Shown here piece by piece: positions 38,101 through 50,100 of a DNA stretch of 64,000 nt (position 1 is the stretch's first letter; each line of letters begins with the position of its first letter). The position numbers were made by a program, and so were the translations under genes. Below the pieces are notes generated by a model. It was given only the letters and a program-made list of their open reading frames with translations, was not told the DNA's origin and did not search any database. Source of the stretch: Nautilus pompilius (lineage: Eukaryota; Mollusca; Cephalopoda; Nautilida; Nautilidae); contig JACATO010000967.1 in NCBI GenBank assembly GCA_018389105.1, forward strand, positions 1 through 64,000. Reading direction: 5' to 3'.

Positions 38101-41100
38101 TTATAACTAGTGTACTTAAGATGCAAGTGCACAATGTAAATGTATACATACTTAACAGCACAATTAATTTGCATTATCATCAGGGCATCTTTTTTTTTCT
38201 ATATTATATTTTTTAAGACTGTACAGTAATAAATTTTAGATTTCCTTCAACTTTGGCTATTCTGCTATCACATTTCACATTCATGAACCACGTGCATTAC
38301 TTAGTTTATTTACTTGATGGAATTCAGCAGTGAATCCTTTCCTCCAGGGATGTGGAGGTCTCAAGTGTTCATACCTGGATCTCATTATATAGTTGATAAA
38401 AGAGTGATGGAGAAACATTGAGGAATGTGGAGTTCTACCCATCTGTGACCATTGGATGTCACAGCATTTTTGCAGTCTGTCAGCCCGAAAATTGATGTCC
38501 CTGATGACACAAGGCAAGTGGATATCTTCCATGAGCTGATACCAGGTTTTTTTACCACAAGGCTGAGGAGACCCAGTGGGTGACAGTCAGAGCTGAAAAC
38601 ACCTGGACAGACATCTAGAAAGACGAGAGCTTTCCTGGCAGTAAACCTAACTACAGGTCTCCATTCTGTGCTGTCCACCGAAGATTCTGGTGGAGTGAGC
38701 ACAGACCTAGTTTTCACAAGTGTCAAAAGTAATGACAGAGGAAAGATTCAACAAATTAGATCAGTATTGGCACCTCTGTGACAGCAATTGGGCGCCTGTC
38801 TCTGATAACTCTGACAAAGACCAGTCACTTCAAAGTCAGGTCTCTCTCTCCCTGATCTGATAATCAGGAACTTCACCATCAAACCATTAAGTAGAGTCTA
38901 AAGATTTGAGTAGCAGCTTACATACACAATGGCTACATGCAAAGCTTCAGCATTAGGTGAACATGATGGAAAGCCCTTCTGGACACCTGCAGAGGAAAGA
39001 ACAGTGCTTCTATTCTGACAACAACTCCATCTCTCCAGAATCGTTAGAAAGGTTGAAGAGGTTTCACACCCGCTCCGCTGACTTCAACAAGCACTAGCTG
39101 CATCAAGGAGACAGACAGCAAGATGTGACAGAAAGGTAATCTTCCTGCCATCAAGAGACATAAGCAAGACATGCTGTTAAGTATCAATTGCTGCCTCGAG
39201 GAAGCCACCATCCAAAGGAATTACTACACTGATCAAAACCACCTGTTTATGAAGCTATACAACCAGTACATGGGTAGGGCGGATCTTGTGGATTCTGGAA
39301 AGGAAAGGTATGACGTATTAGAAGTATTTGGCATGGTCTGTGTTTAACACAGCCATTATCGATGCTTTTGTACTGTGCTCTAAATTCCCTCAAGGCCAGA
39401 AGCAAATCCAAACAAGGATTAACAAACACTATGTCCATAAAGACTTCTGGCTGGATGCTGAAGAGAGTTTGAGGGATGGCTTCTACTACAGAAAATAGAA
39501 GGCAATCAAGAGTGACAGCCAGATGTCCCCTGGTAACCACATCTTTGAAGAAAAAATCTGAGAGATGTGGTCCCGGAATGTTCAAAACCCCTTCAGGTTG
39601 TGGGGTAAAGACCAGCTCTGCACTATTCCACCCGTGTGTGTAGTGAGTGATTATTTTACTCTATGCTTTAGATTTTCTGCACCATAAATTAAATGTCTCC
39701 TCTCATTTTCTGGACATATTTTCTTTTCATCTAGATTAATAAACTGTGTGTTAGGTCATGCACACTGGTCGAGGCATTGCATGATTTTAAAATACTTTAA
39801 ATCAGATAGGTGCATTCTGAGCAGCCGCCTTCTCCATCTCATGACAAACTTGTAGCAACTCTGTGGATAGACCCAAACCAGTCTGGAACTTCTCTTCCCA
39901 ATGGTCAGGTTTGTTTTCTTCATACAACCTGAGATGAAAATTTGTGTCATCTGATGATGCACCATTGTCAGTAGTGAAGGAAGAGTCCATGGCTACATTT
40001 TCTGCAAACACTACTGCTTTCAATTGCTATGTCACCCCTTCAATCAGTTCCAATGCAGTCTCTGAATGACTTCTGAATTGTCTCTGCATCAATGTCCCTC
40101 AAAGTCCAATCCAGGTAGGTGGACTGTTCACTCGTGTCTGATCCAGCCAAGTCCTCTTTGCAGGACAGCACCCAGCTGCCTCTTTCTGAATTTGAGTTTC
40201 AATGTCTAGATCACCCCTTGATCCATGGGTTGGCAAGGAAATCACTTTAATGCACTATGGGCATAGGAAAAAACGACAAAAGGTATTGCCAAGCATCATG
40301 ATTTTTCAACACTGGTGGCCCATCTTGTCATTTGATATTCTATTGGCAAGTCCTTGCGATCAATTCTGCCAAAGCAGTGAGGCTTGACAGACTTCTCTTT
40401 CTCTCCAAGTGTTGGCACATCAGTTATCCTCACTTTTGACTGCTTACCACCTAAACAGTCGGCTGAGGGGCACAGCACATAGCTCCGGAAGTTTCAAACA
40501 CCTCCTCCACACCATCACCACCTTTGCCTGACATTTTTCTGAAAACTGTGTTATGCCTATGGCCAAAAACCTCAAGCCATCCATTCAAAGCTTTGAACTA
40601 GTGCACCTTTTAGCTTCCAAAGAACTGCCAAGGCTTTATGTTAAAGCACAAGTCTGCTAATGGGAACCATCCTGGCAATCACATCCTTGAACAGTTTACA
40701 GAATGACATTGATTTCCTCATTTGTATCTGAATCTTCTGAATTTAGGTCTTCCTACAGCAATGGCCTTACACATTTAGCCTCTCTCAACAATGGTATGTG
40801 AGCTCACTTGGATTCACACTTGTAGCATACAGGATTTCAATGAAGACTGTCAGGAAACAGTTAACCCAATGATGAGTTTCAATCAAAAAAATTTTTTTTA
40901 CCTGCAAATTTATTTATTGATACAGTAAAACCAAAAATATGGAAAAATATTTTCAAGGTCAATAAATTTTTGTTGACGCAATCACAACAATATTAAGTAA
41001 TGCAAACAAGTAGAGTGTTTTGCATTACATCCTGCACTGGCTATCATCTGACTGGCCAACCAACACCCATCGGTGCAAACTTTGTGATGTGGGTGTAAGG

Positions 41101-44100
41101 ATACACTGTAGTGTAAAGCAATTAATTTCAAATTGTTTACAAGTGTTCAAGGTTTTTTGTATTTGATTGACAACTGATTTCACACATTAGCGGAGATTTA
41201 TCTGGCTGCTGGCCACTAACCAAAGCCCATTCTACATGGGTTTCGGGTGCGGACAGTCATTCTGTAAAGACAGATTTGAATGTGTAAATCACCAACAACA
41301 CTGGTCAACACAATTTTTGTTGACTTATATCTGAGACTTGTTTCTGACTAATTTGGGGGCATATATCACATTGGTTTTTTGCCTATCACGTCAAGTTTTT
41401 GCTCTACAGCATACCCCCATTTTCGATCAATCACCATAAAAAAGTACCCGATTACAATGATTTCCACAATCACCTCAATCCTATTCTTATCATTTTATTT
41501 AGAATACCATTCCAACAAACAATACCATGAATCAATTTTGAGATTGACAAATATATTGGTTAACTATGACATATCAGGTGAAAATACTGAAATAGAAAAA
41601 TATAAATGGATGCTAGAATTGAATGAATTTTAGTCAAAAATGGGCACAAACTAATCCAGAATATTCTTATCATTTCATTTAGAATACTGTACAAACAAAA
41701 CAATAACAGACATGGGTTTATTTACATTAACTGATATCAGTAAATGGCATTCTTCCTTCATAGATTAAATTTTTGTTTGTAGGCTTTTTTGGAGTGCTTA
41801 GACTCTTTTAATACTCCAACAGTAGTCGGCCATCATGTGACTATCCCACCTTCCTTGGTATCACTCCTCCATAGCTGTATATCTTGATGGAACCTTTCAC
41901 CTTGCTCATCACTTACGTCACCTAGATTTTCAGGAAATTTATCAAGATGACTGTTGAGGAAATGAACCTTTATGCTCATGTTGCAACCAAGATGATGGAA
42001 ATTCTTAAGCAATGTTTGAATAAGATTTTTGTAATTTTCAGCTTTGTTTGTTTCCCAGGAAATTTTTCACAACAGCCACAAAAGAATTTCATGCTCTTTT
42101 CACCATATCATTCATGGAGCTTGTGAAATGTTGATCTCTCATCAGTTTTCTGATTTGTGGCTCGTCAAACACACCAGCTTTTATTTTTTCATAACTGAGG
42201 CTAGGAAATGTTGTGCACATGTACTTAAAACAGTCACCTCAGAACTTTAACACGCTGCTTCATTAGACCCAGTATGATGTGGAGAGGAGGAAAGATGACT
42301 TTTACCTGATCTATAGTGGTTGGTTTTTGATATTTGGTTCTCCGACATCTAAACATGTTCTCACCGGACAGTTCTTCTGAGTCCAATGCTTGTCCTTAGC
42401 TCTACTATCCCACAGGCACAAGAAACATGGATATTTTGTACATCCTCTTTGTTGACCAAGTAAAAAGTTAACCATTTTAAGATCCTGTAGAACAAAAACT
42501 TGAAGTGATAGGCAAAAACCGATTTTATTATTTAAATCGGCACTCCAAAATTAGTCAAAAGTAAGTGTCAGATCTTTGTCAGCAGAAAAAAAGTGAAAAT
42601 GTTGGCCAGTGTAATTGGCAGGGTGGGCTGAAAACCTGAATAATATACCATCCACTCCAAATCTCTCTCTCTCTCTCTGATTTGTGTCAACAGAGAAAAA
42701 GGCTATTTATCCATGAAAATGGGTTCTTTTTTTCTCTCATTACAGATACATAATTAATAAAGTAATCATTTCTTCAGCATTTTCTTTCCCCTAATATCAC
42801 AAATTGTAAGAATAGAGGCACTGCCCTACCATGCTAATCAAAGTTATCACTAATTTATTTTTTTACCAAAGGATAAAATATCCATGACATGTAAGAAAGC
42901 AAGACAAAAAATTCCCAAGGGTAAAAACTCGGCACCAAGCAGGGAAACCTTTCCAGAATTCTGTTTATGCTCTCTACAAATCAAGCATTCCACATAGTAT
43001 TTTTGGGGTGTGGTCTTCCATGGTGTAAAAATTCTGAAAAGGTTGTAAAATGTTTTAAGCAGCATTTATTAAAAGGTGCTTGGGGTAAAAAAAACAAACA
43101 ACAGTAGTTGGAGGAAACTTTCAGCCACCATCAGAATGGAAAGAGTTTGATTATATAAAAAAAAAACAAAACAAAAAAGTAGTTATCTTTACTTTTGGAT
43201 ATGTTCCAGGACAGTTGGAAACCTGAAAATGACAAAACATTTTATTTCCATTCTTTCAGACCAACCACCAAATAATTACTTCATTTAGCTAAGAACACGC
43301 AATACTGAAACTTCATTTCTTTATTTACTGTATCAACTAAAGAGAGCAGCGATAACAAGATTATTTTTATTTTCCAAATGTCTGCTAACAAACAATACAA
43401 CCTAATTCAATAGAAACTGGTGAACATCAAAAAGATTAGATACCAGAAATTCTTTGAAAACAGTCACCATTCAAAGACCACTAAAGAAAAACACAAGGCA
43501 GATTTGATGAATTACCAATCATGCATCGGTACAGCAGGACAAAGGTTAAGAAAAAATAGGAGTAGGTGAAGATGTAAACGGTGCCTGAACAAACAAACAA
43601 CCCCTCCCCACCAAATCTACCATTTGCCACCAGTTTAGAGAATGAGAAAATGAACCCCTACCATTTTTTGAAGACATATTCCAGAAAAGAGGCTGGCATC
43701 CGCATGCCGAACTCTGTGATGTACTTGGTGTCATACACGCCCCCTGGGAAGATCTCTGTCAGATCTGCGACAAACGAATTCAGCGAAAATGGAAGGTTGG
43801 CATACAAGTTCTGGTAGAGGAAGAGGAGGTCGACGAGTGCATTGTGGAACACAACAGGAATCTGGCTGAGGAGCAGGTGTGTGAACAGTCCACGTATTGA
43901 TGGCTTCTGACAATCTCCAGCCTAAAAACATTACCAGAGAAACAGCATAGACGATCATTACACATTCACATCAAGCTTCTTGTACTAAATGTTTGTTTAT
44001 CATAAAAATATTCCAAAATGAAAAAAAAATTTTTTTCAATAATCTTCAAATGCAGTCATTTAATTGGATATATGATTAATAACAAAACTGGCCTACCTGA

Positions 44101-47100
44101 TCGTTTCCCTTGTGATAAGTAACACCCTTTGAATACTGCTTGTTAAAATCAAAGCCATGATCACAGAGAAACTGTAGTGATTTTGGTTCAACTGTGTAGT
44201 CTTCACTGCACAACAACGTGATGTTAAACGTTTGGATGTGAAAATTCCACTGCACAGGACCAGGACTGGATCTGGTCACACTGCTTGCTGAACTGGTCCC
44301 GTTGTCAGGAGTTTTCACATCAATGGCAGACAGTTTATAGAAGGACAAGCCCAACGAAAGAATAGATCTAGATCTAGCCACTTCACTAACAGCTTTGTAC
44401 CGATCCTCCATGCATCTAGAAAGAGAAAGAAAGAAATTTTCAACACCACACAAAAACAAAATCACTTTGCTGGTTTAATGAAAAGCCTTGAGCCACATTT
44501 TTGTCTTTTACAGTTGATTCAAACAGATGCAACAAGAAAAACTACGTAACACGTTAATTCTCTAAATATGAGGTGGGTGTGGATGCTACAGTTCCCTTGA
44601 AAAAAAAAAACAAAAAAACAAAGGAAAGGATCTTGGTGGAATTACTAGGATAGTAAAGGGGATGGAGAGAATGAACTTATCCATCTTCTAGTGTGCAATG
44701 TACTATAATACAGTTCAATCAAATCTCTGCAATTCCAGGCAGAAAAACAAACAAACAAATACTCCATGCACTTATGAAAAGCAAAGAATTAATAAAATCA
44801 ACTGTGTGGAGAGAGGGCGACTTATTACTCCAAGGTAATAAAAATTATTTAAAACAACAAACAAACAAAAAAATGACCATTTTTAATTAGTCTTTATCAG
44901 AAACTGATTAGAATGGGTAACTTTGTTTCATAATTGAAAGTTTATTTTAAAATCTTTCTAAATATAATTTAAAATATATTTTTGAAGTTTTTTGGCTACT
45001 AATCATGTATTAATTTTCCTTTGCTATATTTTGAATTGTGTTAGGAGTTGATGTTTGTAACTGGAATATGAAAAATGGTTGATAAGGACTTAAAACTGTC
45101 AGGAAACAACCATACAGCCACTAAGGTGATCAATACAAGTTCGGGTAAGAAATGTCAAGCACTAAAATGATTCATTATCATTTGTAAATTAAATTTCATA
45201 ATATAGACCAGACCAACAAATGTATTTTTAAAAAAGTCATTTTAAAAGTCAGAGATCGAGAGACCTTTTTGTTTGTAGATGTGTGTTGAAAGTAAGTTTC
45301 TACACAACTTGTGAAACTGCAAAGAACCCCATCAAGAACAGAATTTGTGGGCTTGACACCCGCTCTATAATTCTTTCCAAACCTTGTAGATGTTCATAAG
45401 CAATTCAAGAGGGGATAGTGAGAGAATAACTGCATAAAAATAAATACTGACTGAGATGTGAGACCCTCACCATGTACTGAAGACATTAGCATCTCATGAT
45501 ATTCTTATGTTGAACTATCACCACATAAAAACTATACAAATCCAGCAAAGATGTTTTGGACAACATCTTTAAAGTATTTACAGTGTCATGAGAACCTTGC
45601 TGTGTTGTTCCTTTTCTCAAGAAAAGGTTTTCACATCAACCACAAACTAACTAGTCACACACAGCAGCTGTAGATAGACAAATGTTCATCATCTAACCCA
45701 GGGATTCCCAACCGGTGGGGGGTTGCGAAGCCTTGGCAGGGGGATCGCGTAGCCATGCTAAAAGTGGCTTGGGATAATATTAATTTCAACTCATCAATTA
45801 TATTTTTTATGCTCTTACATATTTTTCTGTTTTTGTTTCAGTGCAAAAAAACGTGTGTTACAGCAGTTCAATGTCATTAGATGATATTGGGGGTGTCTGT
45901 ATGCGTGCCTGTGTGAATGTGTATGTGTATCTGCAAGTGTATGTATGTGTCTGTACTAGCGAGTATGTGAGTGTATGCGCATGTACGTATACTTGAGTGT
46001 CTGTTTAGCTGTGCTTAAGCATGTGCGTTCAGTTACTCGTAGTGCTATAGCATGTCCTGTGTGCGCGCGCGCGCTCGCTGTCGACACGTGAGTCGCACGC
46101 CCGCTGCTGATTGGTCAATGACGAATCGCACGACTGGTCTGGAGTGGGATGCAGGGCCGGGGGAAGTGCGTGGCATAAGACAGCGAGAAGTTGTGGTGAT
46201 TGTCGTGCGTCCCGCCGGTTTTTAGTGCAGTAGAGGTGAGTTGTGTCTAGCAGGCATGTTGTTGTGGTATGAGATTTTGATTGGAGACATGTTTTTATTT
46301 CAGTTTCTTGTGTATTTTCTAATTGAATCTATTCTTAATATGATTTATTCTATTCACAGATTTGAATCCATGGATAAACGGCGCAGATACTCAGAATGCT
46401 ACCTCAACATTGGCTTCACCACTATGCTCGCCAACGACGGCATCGAGAAACCACAATGTGTTTTGTGCCATGCTGTCCTGAGTGCAGAGTCAATGAAACC
46501 ATCGAAACTCAAGTGTCACCTCGAGACAAAACATCTAGAACACGCAAAGAGGATTTGGATTTCTTCAAATGGCATGAACGGTGTCTCAAAAGTCAAAAAC
46601 TCGATGCCAGTGGATCATTTCAGCAGCAGAGTGCAGCCGTAGTGGAGGCCTCATATGAGATTGCATTGGAAATTGCTAAACAAAAAAAGCCTCACATAAT
46701 TGGAGAAACACTTCTAAAACCCTGCATGTTAAAAGCAGTAAATCTTATTCTTGGAGAAGCCAGTGCAAAGATGATGCAGCAAGTAACCCTGTCAAATAAT
46801 ACTATACAGAGGCGCATTTATAAAATGTCTATGGATGTGAGGAGTAGGTTATGACCAAAATCAAGGCTTCTCCGTTGTTCTCCTTTCAGCTCAATGAGTC
46901 AACAGATGTAAGTTCATGTTCTCAGTTGCTTATCTTTGTGAGATACATTCATTCAGGTGACATTAAAGACGAATTCTTGTTCTGCAGTGCACTTGAAACT
47001 ACTACAAAATCTGATGATGTCATGGAAAAAGCTTCAAATTTTTTTTCTATGAGGAAGGCCTTCAATGGGAAAACGTGTGGGGTTTGTACGGATGGAGCAC

Positions 47101-50100
47101 CGGCTATGCTGGGATCGAAGTCAGGATTCCAGTCAAGAGTGAAAAAGCTAGCACCTCAAGCCAAAGGGATCCACTGCATGATCCACTGATATGCTCTCGC
47201 CAGTAAGACTCTCCCTGCCTCTCTGCAGGAAGTGCTTGATTCTGTAATCAAAATTGTAAATTATGTGAAGACTGCAGCACTCAACACTTGGCTATTCAAA
47301 GAACTATGCAAAGACATGAATGCTGACCACGAAGTCCTTTTCTACAGAGCAGTACGTTGGTTATCGAAAGGGAACATTGTTATCGTGTCTTTGAGATGAA
47401 AGATGAAATAAAGCTATTCCTGGGGGTTCAAGAAAAGAAAGATCTTGTAGCTCACTTCGAAGATGAAGCATGGAATAAAAGGGTTGCGTACCTTGCCGAC
47501 ATTTTCGACCAGCTGAACAAGCTAAATTTGAAACTTCAAGGAAGTGAAACACACATTCTCCTTTTTCAAGATAAAGGCCCAGAAACTGTTTCCAAACTGC
47601 AGAAATGGCATCGGAAAATCAATCTTGGAAACATTGCTATGTTCGAAAAACTTTGTGGAGTGATGGATGAGTCTCAGGTCCAACTGGATCAGTTCCTCAA
47701 AGATGACATTACTGAACATCTTCAGTCTCTAGAAGAGGAATTCGAGCAATACTTCCCTGAGCTATCAGAGGAACAGGAGGCCCTGGTAAGGAACCCATTT
47801 TGTACTGCACTTGATGTATCCAGCATCCCAGATGAGATCCAAGTTGAATTTCTGGATCTAAGGAACGATTCTCCAGCGCGTGATCTCTTCAAGGTGAAAT
47901 CGGCGACTCAGTTCTGGTGCGCTATGTATTAGTCATACTCCAAAGTCAGCATGATAGCCTTACGTGTCCTTGTTCCATTCGCTTCTACCTACCTGTGTGA
48001 AGCAGGATTTTCAACTCTTGTCAATATAAAAACGAAGAATAGGAACAGATTAGATGTTGGAGATGACATGAGACTGGCTCTAACAAATGCTCTGCCACAA
48101 ATTTCAAGGCTTGCTGCTCAAATGCAACATCAGGCATCCCACTAGCTGGGCTGGATTTCTGTTGAAATCTATGTTGATATTATTGTAAGAATAATTGTTC
48201 TTTTTGTGAATTAAGGTTGGACCAATGTTGTGATTTAGTTTGCTAATAAATAATTACAGGATTCTTAAATAAATTTTTTGTTAGATGTTTCTTTCCCTCT
48301 ACTTCACAGAAAATAAAATGTAAATCAAGCTGCTGATAGTAGGGGGGCACGTGGGTTTCAAGCTTTTGGGTAAGGGGTCGCGAGTGCAAAAACGTTGGGA
48401 ACCACTGATCTAACCAATTTCCACCACAACACAAAGATACCACCAGTAGATAATTATCCTAAGCAGACTGACTTGCTCTATTTTTCTCTTTAAGAAAAAA
48501 CATTTGTTTAACAGAATGTCAGCAGTTAGCTTAAGCCATTTATCATTCACTGAGCACCTGTTCATGACAAAACAGATGACAACCAAAATTTGCATTGCCA
48601 ATTTTGTATATTTTCTATCTAATTCATTAAAAAACAACAACAAAAAACAAACAATCCTGATGTATGGAAAGAGCATAAAATACACATTAACATTCTGAGT
48701 GAAAAAATGGTACCCACAATTTTTACTTATACAAACAATATCCAAAAGGGTAGTGTTGTCATGACCACTTAGTGATTTCTCTCCCCGATAAGGCTGTCAG
48801 GTAAATAAAACCACTACAACAATCATATACTTTGATCTTTTTTTTTAAAAGTAATTATTGCTTTATTAAATTCACTACATAATAAAACACGTTTCAAATG
48901 AGCCTTTGATAAGTTGGATATAATCGATGTATATAGACACCACATCTTCTGGGAAACCAGCCTTGCTGTAGTCTTTGGTTTGCAAGATCCATGAACTTGA
49001 TGCCAAATATCCAGTTACGTTTCCATTTAGTGACCTTCACCTGGTCTCCCACCCCAACAGCCAGTTTTGGAGTGATCAGACAAGACTCAAGAAGATGTAG
49101 ATTCTTTAAATAGAAAGCTCCATTATAATTCTCTACTATTTCATACAGTACTGCATTTTTTTCCATTTGCTCTTTCTGTTTCTTTTGCAAAATTAACAGT
49201 GAGAAAGTAGGGCCTGTCACCTGTAGCAAGTGCCCAATGTATTCCATCACAGTCTGTTTGTGAACACAAGCTTGAGATTTTCTTTCCAATCAAAATTGTA
49301 AGGGAAAATAAATGGGCTCTCACCAGCAGTCTGGGATCGTTTAAAAACCCGTTTAATTATACGTGATTCTATGCCTGTTTGGTTTTTCAAAATGAGTTGC
49401 ATCTGAGTGGTGAAAAACGCCAGAGAAAAGAGAAGCAAGCTGGAAGTGGCTACAAGAGTCAAGTTGATCACACACAGGTGAAGGTAGTCATGAGAATAAA
49501 GGCTTTGTGCGTTCACTTCTAACATTGTTTGAAGCTTTTTATAGTTCAGTCAGTAAGACAATAATGGCCTATTACATCTTCTACAATGATGAGATTGTGG
49601 GGCCTTAAAACCCATACAATACACACAAAATGCCATCTGGCTCGCATCTTGAAAATTTTCTGGTGTCCATTGTAGGGGTAGGTATCCTGGACCCTTGATG
49701 ATAGTGGCTAAGAAGTTATAAGAGGACAAAGCTGGGAGTCCCTCCTGCATCTAGCGGCCACAACAGGATGGATGTTCTGTTGGTGATGATAGCCACAACG
49801 TAGAAGTAGAGGTAAACCAAAGAGCATGTATTTTTAAAAACAATCATTACTTTATTCTGCGTAGTACACTACGTGCATTTATCCATAGTTTGTTCCTGTC
49901 TGCATTATTTGGCAAAGACCAATAATTAAAAAATAAAACAATTGTGCAAGTGGGTCCCTTAAAAACCTGTTTCCTCCTCATATGAGTTACAGAAAATAAA
50001 TTCCACACCAGGACACAAGAGCCTAACAGAACATTATATATATATACATAAAATTCATTCACATCTACCAATTGATTAACAAAGTAAAATCCAAATGGGA

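Larger units (their letters stand above)
30443..43661 (-). other. TOE1: TOE1 intron 4 (13.2 kb)
   Basis: Contains exon-like segments of a possible nested gene (32.9-36.2 kb), a complex repeat with Tigger-like coding remnants (38.3-40.7 kb) and an inverted-repeat element (41299-42611). The stretch 30.5-32.9 kb is AT-rich with GA-repeat runs near 30947 and 31531. The stretch 36.3-38.2 kb has an A run near 36969 and a (GA) run near 37736, and otherwise nothing recognised. Confidence 0.7.
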
